DNA of 64,000 nt from an uncultured Steroidobacter sp. (GTDB lineage Bacteria; Pseudomonadota; Gammaproteobacteria; Steroidobacterales; Steroidobacteraceae): assembly GCA_938008435.1 (NCBI GenBank), contig CALLKK010000032.1:41906-105905 (forward strand). The letters are read 5' to 3'. Under the pieces are notes generated by a model, which did no database searches, was not told the origin of the DNA, and saw nothing but the letters and a program-made list of their open reading frames with translations. Positions 35,350 to 44,319 of the stretch are shown here, in pieces. Position 1 is the stretch's first letter. Each line of letters starts with the position of its first letter. The position numbers were made by a program, and so were the translations under genes.

Positions 35350-37398
35350 TCAGCGCTGCATCGCCGCGCGGTAGCGAGCGCGGGCTTCGGCAAGCATCGG
35401 CTCGACATCACGAGGCAGAATCAACCGCTCGCGCACGAGCTCTTGAGCAGCGCGCGCCACCGCCTGCACGTACGCTTCCTCCGAAGCGTAGCGCTCTTCG
35501 ATCGACACGCGCGGGTCGTTGCGCGCCGCGCGCTCGGCTTTCGTGGCCGGCAGCGGGATCGACGAGCCGCGCGCCATGCACAGGTCGCCGGCGCCGAACT
35601 CCGGCTTGCGCAAGCTCCAGCCCACATTCGTCGCAAGCGGCGCGACGACGTACGGATGACGCACGCCGCCGATCATCTGTCCGTCCGCGTCGACTTGCGG
35701 CACGAGCACCGGATAGTCGGCGATCGGCAGCGGCGGCTGTTGCGTGAAGTCGTAGAAGCGGCGGATCGAGAAGGCGCCGGTATAGGCGATCTCGGGCAAG
35801 CGCGGGAACGCATAGGCATCGCGCGCCACGAGCTCGCCGCGCGCCACCGTCGGATAACGGCTTGCCGGCGGCGCCTCGTCGGCGACGACCCAACGCTCGA
35901 GCGCGACGAACAGCGCCCGCGCAAAGCTTGCCCACTCGACGCCCGAAGGACGTTGCACCGCGCAGAGCGGCGCGGGCTCGTCGAGCCGCGGCACCGCATT
36001 GTGCTCGGTGCCGGCAAAGGCAAAGACGCGCACGTTGTCCGGCATCACGAGATCGCGGCCGCTCGTATCGACGAAAGTGAGCGTGCCGCCGTGCCAAAGC
36101 TCATTCTCCGAATCGAGATGAATGATGCGCGGGCACGTTCGCGTTGCCTGACAACGCGCAAGCAAGCCGTCGGAACGGCGGCTCAGCACGTCGTAGGTCA
36201 CCGGATAGCTGAACGGGAACTCATCGCCACGCAGGCCCCAGCTCGTGTGCTGCGAATCCTTCAGACCCGGCCGCGTGAACGGCGAGTTGACGGAGTTGCG
36301 GCCGGCGCCCGAGATCATCGCCATCGCGCCGTCGAGCACGATCCGCCCGGCTTCGTCTTCGTTGAACTCGCTGATGAGCTCCTTGATCGTGCGGCCCGTC
36401 TGCGATGCGCCGAGCCCGATCGTGTGCTCGATGAAGGGCCGCTCGCGCACGCGCAAGGGATTGTCGCCGGCATTGCTGTAACGCAGGAACGACACCAGAT
36501 CGCGCATCGACGCCAAGCCGAGCCCGTACACCACCGGATCCTTCGCCTGATAGACGAGCTCGTACAGCGCGCCGGCGCTCGCGCCTTCCGGCTTCTTCAC
36601 TTCGATGCGCCACTCGTCGAGGAAGCGCCAATGCGATGCGGGCACCACGCGCGATGCTTCGTTGTCGTTCTCGCGCGTCAGCAGATACGCGCCGCCGTCG
36701 AGCGTGGCGGCAGGATACGTGAGATAGCCGACGAAGCTGGCTTCGGTGACGACGTTGAAGAACTGCTCGCGCGTCGTCGCCACGACGCTCGATCCGTCGC
36801 GCTCGCGCGCGATCGGCAACCGCGCGGTCAACAGACCATCGCCCGGCTTGCGCGGCAGTCGGCTGCCGAGCGCCACCGCCATGCCCGGCGCATCCTGCAA
36901 CGGATACTCCGCCTGCCAACCGCTCATTACGTAGGTATAGCCGGCTTCGAGCAAGAAGGCGTCGCCGGCATCTGCTGCGCTGAGGAAATCGCCGCGCCCA
37001 CCTGAGGCGCGGTTGAGCAGCGCCGGGCCGAGCGGCCGGCCGCGGTTGACCATTTCGTAGACGAGCCGGCGATTGCCGCGCTCGAGATCGACGGGCTTGA
37101 GAATGAGCACGTCGGTGTCGAATGCAACGCGCCCGTCGTCTCCGACCGGCGCGCGATGGATATTCGCAAGCCCCGCATTCACCGGCAGGCGCGGATCGAC
37201 ACGGAAATGCGCGACGGCACGCACCAGCTCGTAAGAGCCCACCTTGCCGAATTGCTTGCCCTCAAATGCCGGCTCACGCGCGATGACCTCGAGCTTGACG
37301 AGCTCGCCATGCGCCGCCGCCGAAGCAAGCGCGAGCGCCGCTGCCGCGAGCGCCTTGGCAACCTTACCTGCAGGAATGAATCGAGTGTGAGGCTTCAT
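35350..37398 (-). CDS. secreted alpha/beta hydrolase-domain protein
   Basis: This 682-aa protein has a signal peptide (AKALAAAALALASAAAHG). It matches the large uncharacterised secreted hydrolase family with an alpha/beta-hydrolase domain: VYEMVNRGRPLGPALLNR, YVMSGWQAEYP, and the nucleophile elbow GLGASQTGRTIKELI with Ser in G-A-S-Q-T-G; HLDSENELWHGG lies further on. It would act in the periplasm or outside the cell on an ester or lactone; the substrate is unknown. It is divergent from a TonB receptor gene across 444 bp containing a strong palindrome, so the pair may be co-regulated as a degrade-and-import unit. Confidence 0.85.
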   Translation of the reverse strand: MKPHTRFIPAGKVAKALAAAALALASAAAHGELVKLEVIAREPAFEGKQFGKVGSYELVRAVAHFRVDPRLPVNAGLANIHRAPVGDDGRVAFDTDVLILKPVDLERGNRRLVYEMVNRGRPLGPALLNRASGGRGDFLSAADAGDAFLLEAGYTYVMSGWQAEYPLQDAPGMAVALGSRLPRKPGDGLLTARLPIARERDGSSVVATTREQFFNVVTEASFVGYLTYPAATLDGGAYLLTRENDNEASRVVPASHWRFLDEWRIEVKKPEGASAGALYELVYQAKDPVVYGLGLASMRDLVSFLRYSNAGDNPLRVRERPFIEHTIGLGASQTGRTIKELISEFNEDEAGRIVLDGAMAMISGAGRNSVNSPFTRPGLKDSQHTSWGLRGDEFPFSYPVTYDVLSRRSDGLLARCQATRTCPRIIHLDSENELWHGGTLTFVDTSGRDLVMPDNVRVFAFAGTEHNAVPRLDEPAPLCAVQRPSGVEWASFARALFVALERWVVADEAPPASRYPTVARGELVARDAYAFPRLPEIAYTGAFSIRRFYDFTQQPPLPIADYPVLVPQVDADGQMIGGVRHPYVVAPLATNVGWSLRKPEFGAGDLCMARGSSIPLPATKAERAARNDPRVSIEERYASEEAYVQAVARAAQELVRERLILPRDVEPMLAEARARYRAAMQR

Positions 37399-37842
37399 TG
37401 GTTCTGGAGTCGTTCTTGGATTGAAGCACGCGCACCGACCGCGTCATGGACGAACACGGTCAATGCGGACGGGTCCACATGTTCCAACGATGTGCACGCC
37501 GGCGCAAATCGCAGACTCCTGCGCATGCGCACGAGCAGCACAGGTTTGCTCGCCGAAGCTTACGCGTAGTGCTTGCCAGACTGCGCACGCGTCGACGTTT
37601 CTTGACGGGACGGCATGTTCACGGGACGGCGTCCTGCATACCGACAACGTCTTGCCGGCATAAGCATCTCATATGGTTGCGCTCACATAGCGACGCGAAA
37701 CGATCCGTTGATTGGTTTCCTGCAGGTGACGCGTCAAGAAGTTTCTTGCGCGTCTTTCGCAATCCGGTGAGTCGGCGTATCGTTGAGGTCACAAACTATT
37801 TGAGCGCCGCAAGCACGGCGCATCCGCAACAGGGGGATGAAG
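37399..37842. other. divergent intergenic region, no gene supported
   Basis: The 444 bp between the secreted hydrolase and the TonB receptor hold promoters for both. It contains a 27-bp palindrome (listed separately) and a separate half-site GTTTCTTG at 37597-37604 that repeats the palindrome's right arm. Small open frames here overlap on both strands and have no ribosome-binding site or recognisable product. Confidence 0.5.
37728..37754. promoter_or_regulatory. 27-bp palindrome, candidate operator
   Basis: The arms GACGCG and CGCGTC enclose the perfect palindrome CAAGAAGTTTCTTG, with one unpaired T on the left side. It lies about 90-115 bp before the TonB receptor start, between divergent genes, which fits a dimeric repressor or activator site better than a terminator. 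The right half GTTTCTTG recurs at 37597. Confidence 0.45.
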
Positions 37843-40494
37843 ATGACCGCCAACGTTAGCTCCGCCAGCAAGGGCGGATCGCGCCTGCTGCGCGCGAGCA
37901 TTGCCGCAATCCTGGTCAGCCACGCGTTCGTACCGGCCGCTTTCGGCCAGTCGCAAGACGACGCGGACCTGTCCGAAATCGTCATTACGGGCAGCCGCAT
38001 CCGCGGCGTCGAGTCGACGGGCTCGAACGTCATCGCGCTTGATCGCGATGTGATCGTCGAAACCGGCGCGCCCACCACCAGCGACTTGATCCGGCGTCTG
38101 CCGCAGGTCGTCGGTCTCGGCGCGTCGGAAACGGCAACGAGCGCTCAGAACGGTGCAGCGAACGTCACGCGCGGCGTCTCCATCAACCTGCGCGGCATCG
38201 GCTCGAATGCAACACTGGTGCTGTTCAACGGCCGCCGCATGCCGCCGGCCGGCACGCAAGGACAATTCACCGACGCTTCGGTCATTCCGACGATCGCCCT
38301 CGAAAGGCTCGAAGTCGTCGCGGACGGCGGCTCGGCGATTTACGGCTCCGACGCCGTGACCGGCGTAGTGAACCTCGTGACGCGCCGCGACTTCGAAGGC
38401 GCCGAAACGACGGCGCGCTACGGCGTTGCGGACGGCTACTACGATTGGTCGATCGGACAGATCGGCGGCGTGCGTTGGCAGAGCGGTCGTGCGATGGCGG
38501 CCGTCGAGCACACGTATCACAGCGCGCTCTCGGGCATGGATCGCGACTTCTATACCTCCGATCTGCGCGCCGCGGGCGGCAGCGATTTCCGTTCGCAGCA
38601 ATGCGCACCCGGCACGATCCTGGTCGATGGCGTGCCCTATGCAATCCCTGCCAATTCCAACGGCACCAATCTCACGCCGGATTCGTTCACGCCTAACACG
38701 CGCAATCTGTGCGATAACTTGAAGCGCGGCGACATCATTCCGAACCTGCGACGCACGAGCGTCATGCTCTCGGCGGAGCAGGATCTCAGCGATGCGGTCA
38801 CGCTGTTCGCCGAAGGCTTCTACTCGCGTCGCACGTTCGTGGTGCGCGAGCCGCAAGTCACCGGCAATCTCACGGTGACGAACGTCAATCCTTACTACGT
38901 GAACCCGACGGGCGGCACTGGTCCGATCACGGTGCAATACGACTTCGCGAACGACGGCGGTCTGCCGGCGAATCCGGGCACGGCCGAATCGTGGCAGGCG
39001 ATGCTCGGTGCGCGCTTCGATCTCGGCGGCGATTGGAAGGGCGAGGCGTATGTGTCGCACGGCCGCAGCGACGACGAGGTGCGTCGCAGACAGAATCTGA
39101 ACACGACGCCGGGCGGCATCAACGCTTACCTTGCGGAGTCCGATCCGAACATCGCGTTCAATCCGTTCGGTCCTGGCGGCATCTCCAATCCTGCAACCGT
39201 TGCCGCGATTCGCAATGGCCAGTTCGTCATTCAAGGCGACACCGAGCTCAGCGTGGTCGGCGTGCAAGCCGACGGCAAGATCTTCTCGCTGCCCGCGGGC
39301 GATGTGCGCTTGGCGGTCGGCGCGGAGTATCGCGAAGAAGTGCTCAACGGCCTGCTGCAATCCGGCTCGACGGTCGCGCCGGTGCTGGTGCCGAGCCACA
39401 TCTCGCGCGATGTCACTGCCGTCTTCGCCGAAGCCTATGTTCCGCTCGTGCGTCATGGCGAACAGTCGGTCGATCTGTCGATCGCCGGACGCTACGAGGA
39501 GTACAGCGACTTCGGCGACACCTTCAATCCGAAGATCGGTTTGAGCTGGCGGCCGAGTCAATCGGTCGCGCTGCGCGGCAGCTGGGGCACGTCGTTCCGC
39601 GCGCCGGGTCTTGCCGAAAACGATCCGCGCTCGGGCGGCTACGGTCTCTATGGCGATACCCTGCCCTGCAACCATCGTCCGCCCGCGACGACCTGCTTCG
39701 GTATCGGCCTTGCCGGCGGCAATCCGGACGTGAAGGCGGAAGAAGCGACGACGTGGTCGGCAGGCATCGAGCTCACGCCCGTGGCATTGCCGGACCTGCG
39801 CGCATCGCTCACGTACTTCTCGGTCGACTACGACAATCAGATTCTCGCGCTGCGCGGCACGCCCGGACTGCTCACGAGTCCGATCTACGCGCGCTATCGC
39901 ATCCTCGATCCCACGCCCGAGCAGGTTCGCGAGCTGATGGAGTCGGGGCTGCCGTTCAACAGCCAGATCAATCCGGATCTCGTGACCTACATTCAGGACG
40001 GTCGGCGTCACAACCTCGGCCGCACGATTGCGAAAGGCTTCGATGTGGGCCTGAGCAATGCCTGGTCGGTCGGTTCCGGCACGATCACCGCGGGATTGAA
40101 CGGCACGTACTTCACGAAGCTCGCGACCGCCGCGGCGCCCGGCGCGCCGGAAGTCGACGTGCGTAACACGATCAACTTCCCGCAGAAGCTGCGCGCGCGT
40201 GGCGACATCGGCTGGCGCGGCGAGCGGTTGAGCGCGCTGGCTTTCGTCAATTACGTGAACAGCTACAAGCACACGGGCATCACGCCGGAGCGCACGATCG
40301 ATTCGTACACGACGATCGATCTGCACGTCGGCTATGACCTGAGCGCGCTGTCCGACGGTCTTGCCGTCGCCCTCGATGTGTCGAACCTGTTCGACGAGGA
40401 TCCGCCGTTCGTGAATCTCGCGGGCGGCTACGATTCGCAGTCCGCAAGCCCGATCGGACGGTTGGTGGCGATCAGCTTCCGCAAGTCCTGGTAA
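37843..40494 (+). CDS. TonB-dependent outer-membrane receptor
   Basis: An 883-aa receptor with a signal peptide (LLRASIAAILVSHAFVPAAFG), then DLSEIVITGSRIRG, the TonB-box/plug start of the Caulobacter/sphingomonad-type receptors. The plug has NLRGIGSNATLVLFNGRRMP and VVADGGSAIYGSDAVTGVVNLV. The barrel ends ISFRKSW with an aromatic last residue. The ATG at 37843 is preferred over 37837 because AGGGGG ends directly at 37836, leaving 6 bp to the second ATG and none to the first. Four or more paired cysteines occur in the barrel loops. It probably imports the product of the divergently encoded hydrolase or an aromatic oligomer; the ligand is unknown. Confidence 0.93.
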   Translation: MTANVSSASKGGSRLLRASIAAILVSHAFVPAAFGQSQDDADLSEIVITGSRIRGVESTGSNVIALDRDVIVETGAPTTSDLIRRLPQVVGLGASETATSAQNGAANVTRGVSINLRGIGSNATLVLFNGRRMPPAGTQGQFTDASVIPTIALERLEVVADGGSAIYGSDAVTGVVNLVTRRDFEGAETTARYGVADGYYDWSIGQIGGVRWQSGRAMAAVEHTYHSALSGMDRDFYTSDLRAAGGSDFRSQQCAPGTILVDGVPYAIPANSNGTNLTPDSFTPNTRNLCDNLKRGDIIPNLRRTSVMLSAEQDLSDAVTLFAEGFYSRRTFVVREPQVTGNLTVTNVNPYYVNPTGGTGPITVQYDFANDGGLPANPGTAESWQAMLGARFDLGGDWKGEAYVSHGRSDDEVRRRQNLNTTPGGINAYLAESDPNIAFNPFGPGGISNPATVAAIRNGQFVIQGDTELSVVGVQADGKIFSLPAGDVRLAVGAEYREEVLNGLLQSGSTVAPVLVPSHISRDVTAVFAEAYVPLVRHGEQSVDLSIAGRYEEYSDFGDTFNPKIGLSWRPSQSVALRGSWGTSFRAPGLAENDPRSGGYGLYGDTLPCNHRPPATTCFGIGLAGGNPDVKAEEATTWSAGIELTPVALPDLRASLTYFSVDYDNQILALRGTPGLLTSPIYARYRILDPTPEQVRELMESGLPFNSQINPDLVTYIQDGRRHNLGRTIAKGFDVGLSNAWSVGSGTITAGLNGTYFTKLATAAAPGAPEVDVRNTINFPQKLRARGDIGWRGERLSALAFVNYVNSYKHTGITPERTIDSYTTIDLHVGYDLSALSDGLAVALDVSNLFDEDPPFVNLAGGYDSQSASPIGRLVAISFRKSW

Positions 40495-40500
40495 CGACGT

Positions 40501-40540
40501 GACGGCGCCGGCAGCGTGCAATGCTGCCGGCGTCGCCGTC
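40501..40540 (+). terminator. hairpin after the TonB receptor
   Basis: GACGGCG-CCGGCAGC pairs with GCTGCCGG-CG-T-CGCCGTC around a 7-nt loop, with one bulged base. It begins 6 bp after the receptor stop and is followed by TTGG rather than a long T run. It is a probable intrinsic terminator. Confidence 0.55.
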
Positions 40541-40591
40541 TTGGCATCGAGTAGACGCCTCTCGCCGCATTGCTCTCGCTGGTTGCCCGCC

Positions 40592-40608
40592 CCATAAGAA
40601 ATTGCTAT
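40592..40608 (+). promoter_or_regulatory. candidate LysR-type operator upstream of the tandem-HTH regulator
   Basis: CCATAAGAAATTGCTAT, with a T-N11-A core, ends 35 bp before the TTG start of the LysR gene. It matches the ligK-upstream box at 15 of 17 bases, the two differences being a central AA for TT. It fits an autoregulatory site. Confidence 0.6.
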
Positions 40609-40643
40609 AGAGGCGGTCAGGAGTCATCCAGAGAGCGAGAGCC

Positions 40644-41852
40644 TTGAGTCCGAATCTGCGCCACGTCTACGTATGCCGCGTAGTGGCGCAGCTCGGCAGC
40701 ATCAGCGCCGCCGCGCGGCACGTCCATTTGAGCCAACCCGCCGTCACGCAAGCGGTGGCAAGCGTCGAAGCGTTCTTTGCAGAACGCCTGTTCGTCCGCC
40801 GCAGTGCCGGCGTCACCCTGACCCCAGCCGGCGAAATCGTGCTGGCACGTATCGCGCGTGCGATCACGCAGTTGCAGGAGGCGCTCGCGGATCTCCTGCG
40901 CCGCCGCGGCCAACCGATCGACGACATGCAGCGGCTCGTCTGGCGCGTAACGAGTGCCCAGCTTGCGGCCCTCGCGGCCTTCGCCGAACACAAGGATTTC
41001 ACCAACGCCGCACGCGCAAGCGGCATCGCGCCGCCGACGCTGCATCGTGCCGCACGCACGCTCGAGCGCACGCTCGAAGTGCCGCTGTTCGAGAAAACCA
41101 GCTTCGGCGTGCGCCCTACGCGCGATGCCGAAGCCTTCGCGCGGCGTGTGCGCCTCGTATTCGCCGAGCTCAACCAAGCACGTGCCGATGTCGATGCATT
41201 GCGGGGCGGCACCTCGGGCACGACGGTGATCGGCGCGATGCCGCTCGCGCGCAGCTTCATCGTACCGAGCGCGCTCATCGCCTTCGTGCGCAGCCATCCC
41301 GATCACTCGGTCTCGATCATGGAAGGTCCGTACGAGCATCTTTTCGCCGCGCTGCAAGCTGGCGAAGCCGATTTCTTGATCGGTGCGCTACGTCCGGCTG
41401 CGACCGACGTGCAGCAGGAGCATCTGTTCGACGATCCCCTCTCGATCGTCGTACGCGCGGGACATCCGCTCGCAAGCCGCAAGCAGCTGCGTCCCGCCGA
41501 CCTCGCCCGCTATCCGTGGATTGCGCCGCGACGCACCTCGCCGCTGCGCACGCAATTCGATGCGCTCTTCAAAGCGGCCGGCCTCGCGCCGCCCGCGCAG
41601 CCCGTGCAGTGCAATTCGCTGATTGCAGCGCGCGCACTGCTGCTCGAAGGCGATTTTCTGATGCTGTCGTCGGTTCACCAGATCCACTACGAGCTGCGCG
41701 CAGGCATGCTGGTGGCGCTGCCTCATCCGCAAGGCCGCGTGGTGCGCGCCATCGGGCTGACGATGCGCCGGAATTGGCAGCCGACCCGCGCGCAAGTGCG
41801 TTTGCTAGACCTGATCCGCGAGCGCGCGCAGCGCTACGCCGTGCAGAAATAA
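40644..41852 (+). CDS. LysR-family regulator with two N-terminal HTH domains, probable lig operon regulator
   Basis: A 402-aa protein, about 100 aa longer than a normal LysR protein. Two LysR-type winged HTH domains are visible: residues about 5-65 (SISAAARHVHLSQPAVTQAV, then LFVRRSAGVTLTPAG) and about 97-160 (DFTNAARASGIAPPTLHRAA, then LFEKTSFGVRPTRDA). A usual two-lobed ligand domain follows from about residue 180 (TVIGAMPLARSFIVPSALIAF). It starts at TTG, with GAGAGCGAGA upstream and no in-frame ATG nearby. The shared T-N11-A boxes here and upstream of ligK suggest that it controls the protocatechuate 4,5-cleavage operon, as LigR does in Sphingobium, and also itself. The duplicated HTH may be a tandem duplication with diverged specificity. 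Confidence 0.88.
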   Translation: MSPNLRHVYVCRVVAQLGSISAAARHVHLSQPAVTQAVASVEAFFAERLFVRRSAGVTLTPAGEIVLARIARAITQLQEALADLLRRRGQPIDDMQRLVWRVTSAQLAALAAFAEHKDFTNAARASGIAPPTLHRAARTLERTLEVPLFEKTSFGVRPTRDAEAFARRVRLVFAELNQARADVDALRGGTSGTTVIGAMPLARSFIVPSALIAFVRSHPDHSVSIMEGPYEHLFAALQAGEADFLIGALRPAATDVQQEHLFDDPLSIVVRAGHPLASRKQLRPADLARYPWIAPRRTSPLRTQFDALFKAAGLAPPAQPVQCNSLIAARALLLEGDFLMLSSVHQIHYELRAGMLVALPHPQGRVVRAIGLTMRRNWQPTRAQVRLLDLIRERAQRYAVQK

Positions 41853-41880
41853 GGCTCGCCGGGCACTGCCCGGCGAGCCT
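41852..41880. terminator. perfect hairpin between convergent genes
   Basis: AGGCTCGCCGGGC and GCCCGGCGAGCCT form a perfect 13-bp stem with a 3-nt ACT loop, starting in the stop codon of the LysR gene and ending 7 bp before the stop of the convergent TonB receptor. It is a bidirectional terminator. Confidence 0.75.
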
Positions 41881-41887
41881 AGCGGCT

Positions 41888-44245
41888 TTAGAAGCGACAC
41901 TCCGCCGAGAGGAACCAGTTGCGCGGCCGCGCGTAAATGGCCTCCGCGTAACCGGCCGAGGTGCTGAGCGAAGAGTTGCCCGCCACCTTGTAGTCTTCGT
42001 CCGTGAGATTGTTGATGCCGGCACGGAACCGCCAATCGGAGAGCTCGAGCGTGAGCGAGGCATTGACCACCGTCACCGATTCGAGCTGCGCCACTTCCAC
42101 CGAGTTCGCCGCATCGAAGAACTGCTTGTCGGTGTACGAGATGTTCACGCGCGGCGTGAGCGAAGCGCTGCCGAGCACGAACTCGTAGCCGATGCCGACA
42201 TTACCCTGCCACTCAGGGGTGAACGGCAGGCGGTTGTCCGGTCCGACGGTCTGCGTCGTGCCCGGCACTTCGGCGATCTCTTTGAACTCGTTGTCGAGAT
42301 AACCGATGCTGCCTTCGATCAAGAGCGCGCCCGGCGCGTACGTGAACTCGAGCTCGGCGCCTTCGATCTTCGACTTGCCGGCATTGAACAGGAGCGGCAC
42401 CACACCGAGACGGTAGGTGAGCTGCATGTCGTCGTAGTTCGTGCGGAAGATCGCACCGTTGAGACGGAAGACATCGCTCAGCTGCGACTTGAAGCCGAGC
42501 TCGTACGTCGACGCACGCTCCTCCGCAAACGACACCGGCACGTTGTCCGGCGGCGCGTTGTTGTAACGCTGATTGAAGCCGCCGCTCTTGAAGCCCTGCG
42601 ACCAGCTCGCGTACGCCATGAAGTTCTCGTTGAAGCGGTACTGAATGCTCGCCGAGCCCGTCGTCGAGTCGTACTTGTTCTTGAACGGCTGACGCAGGAT
42701 GTTGAGCCCCGGTCCAGGCACGCCCGGCTCGTTGTACGTCGTCGGAATCACGAGCGGGGCAGTGAACGGCGTCAACGTGAACGAGACGATGTCGATCTGC
42801 TTGTTCTCCTCCGTGTAGCGCACGCCCGCGCTCAGGCTGAGCGCATCCGTCACGTTGAACGTCCACTGCGTGAACGCTGCCCAGTTGTCGTTGTCGACCA
42901 CGGCAAGCTGGTAGTCCATCGAGCCGGGCACGGCGCCGGATGCGACGAGCGGCGGCGGCGCTGCGAACGGCACAAGCAGCAGGTCGGAGATGCTCTCCTC
43001 GAAGTAGAACAAGCCCGCCACACCCTGCACGCGGCCGAAGTCGAACAGCGTCTGCAGCTCCTGGCTGAGCTGATTGCCGTCGCTGCTGTAATCGGTGTGC
43101 AGCACGAGCAGCGCGGTGTTGTCGGCGTCGCGGCTGCCGTGCCACTTGAGCTCGCGATAGGCGGTCACCGACTTGAGCGTCACCGCATCGCTCACGTCCC
43201 ATTCGGCCACTGCCGACACGCCCCAGTTCTCGAGATTGCTCTTCGCCTTGGCATTGCCGCCGTTGGTGAAGTGCCCGAGCGACCAGGTCGCATCGTTGGC
43301 GCAGCGCGGATCGACGACGTTCTGCGGCACCGACGGCGGCGGGAACGTCGCGCCCGGGCAGCCGGCGTTGACGCTGATCGCAGCCGGAAATGCCTGCGTG
43401 CCGTTGATGGCCACGAAGACGAACGGCGAGCCGTTCTCGTCTTCCTTCGTGTAATCGCCGCGCAAGGTGAGCGTGAAGGCAGCTGACGGTTCCCAACGCA
43501 GCGTGCCCTGGAAGGTGTACGTGTCCTCATCGCCGAGATCGAGGCCGTCGTATACGCGATGGACATAGCCGTCGCGCTGGCGCATGCCGGCCGACACACG
43601 CGCGCGCAGCGTGTCGGAGATCGGCAGGTTGAGCGCGCCGAATGCCTCGCGCAGATCGTCATCGCCGATGCCGACGCGCACGACGCCGCCGAATTCTTCG
43701 CCGGGCAGCGTGGTCGTCAGGAGAATCGCGCCGCCGATCGTGTTGCGGCCGAACAGCGTGCCTTGCGGACCGCGCAGCACTTGCACGCCGGCGATGTCGC
43801 GGAAGTCCATCGCGCCGCCCACCGAGCGACCCATGTAGACATCGTCGATGTACAGGCCGACGCCGGGATCGACGCCGGAAGAGCCGTCGCTCTGACCGAT
43901 GCCGCGGATGTACACCTGCGCCGCCGCATTGTTGCCGGTCAGCGGGCCGTAGCTCGCGAACTGCAGATTCGGCGCGACCTGATCGAGATCTTCGGTGCTC
44001 GTGATCAGCTGACGCTCGAGCGCTTCCGCCGTGAACGCCGAGATCGCGATCGGCGTGTCTTGCAACGACTCTTCGCGCTTACGCGCCGTGACGATGATTT
44101 CTTCGAGCGCCGAGGTGGACTCGGCCGCTTGCGAGGCCATCGGCAACGTCACCGTCGCAACGCCGCCGAGCGATGCAGTCCACAATGCCACGCTCGATAC
44201 CGCGAGCGATGCTCGCACCGGTGCAGCCTTGAACCGACGACTCAT
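41888..44245 (-). CDS. TonB-dependent outer-membrane receptor
   Basis: A 785-aa receptor with a signal peptide (cleavage near MASQAAE), TonB box-like EEIIVTARKREESLQDTPIA, plug motifs VYIRGIGQSDG and VQVLRGPQGTLFGRNTIGGA, and a C-terminal barrel ending FLSAECRF. The ATG at 44245 was chosen from GGGGGAG 3 bp before it and the signal peptide. It lacks the N-terminal STN signalling domain, so it cannot by itself signal to the FecR/sigma pair encoded just upstream on the same strand, but it may be a target of that sigma factor. The ligand is unknown; the class is common for sterols, aromatics and oligosaccharides. Confidence 0.93.
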   Translation of the reverse strand: MSRRFKAAPVRASLAVSSVALWTASLGGVATVTLPMASQAAESTSALEEIIVTARKREESLQDTPIAISAFTAEALERQLITSTEDLDQVAPNLQFASYGPLTGNNAAAQVYIRGIGQSDGSSGVDPGVGLYIDDVYMGRSVGGAMDFRDIAGVQVLRGPQGTLFGRNTIGGAILLTTTLPGEEFGGVVRVGIGDDDLREAFGALNLPISDTLRARVSAGMRQRDGYVHRVYDGLDLGDEDTYTFQGTLRWEPSAAFTLTLRGDYTKEDENGSPFVFVAINGTQAFPAAISVNAGCPGATFPPPSVPQNVVDPRCANDATWSLGHFTNGGNAKAKSNLENWGVSAVAEWDVSDAVTLKSVTAYRELKWHGSRDADNTALLVLHTDYSSDGNQLSQELQTLFDFGRVQGVAGLFYFEESISDLLLVPFAAPPPLVASGAVPGSMDYQLAVVDNDNWAAFTQWTFNVTDALSLSAGVRYTEENKQIDIVSFTLTPFTAPLVIPTTYNEPGVPGPGLNILRQPFKNKYDSTTGSASIQYRFNENFMAYASWSQGFKSGGFNQRYNNAPPDNVPVSFAEERASTYELGFKSQLSDVFRLNGAIFRTNYDDMQLTYRLGVVPLLFNAGKSKIEGAELEFTYAPGALLIEGSIGYLDNEFKEIAEVPGTTQTVGPDNRLPFTPEWQGNVGIGYEFVLGSASLTPRVNISYTDKQFFDAANSVEVAQLESVTVVNASLTLELSDWRFRAGINNLTDEDYKVAGNSSLSTSAGYAEAIYARPRNWFLSAECRF

Positions 44246-44319
44246 GTGCTCCCCCTTCTCTTCCTTTGCTGTGGTAATTGCCTGCAATGTGTCCGCCCGC
44301 GCCGCTCGCGCGCACGCGG

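Noticed and set aside
37789..40521. 910-codon open frame opposite the TonB receptor
   Set aside because: It is a high-GC shadow of the receptor frame, with low-complexity Arg/Ala-rich translation and no domains. The plus strand has a signal peptide, plug and barrel.
40673..43486. 937-codon plus-strand frame across the LysR gene and the next TonB receptor
   Set aside because: It runs through two real genes of opposite strands and a perfect terminator hairpin. The translation is Arg-rich and without any motif.
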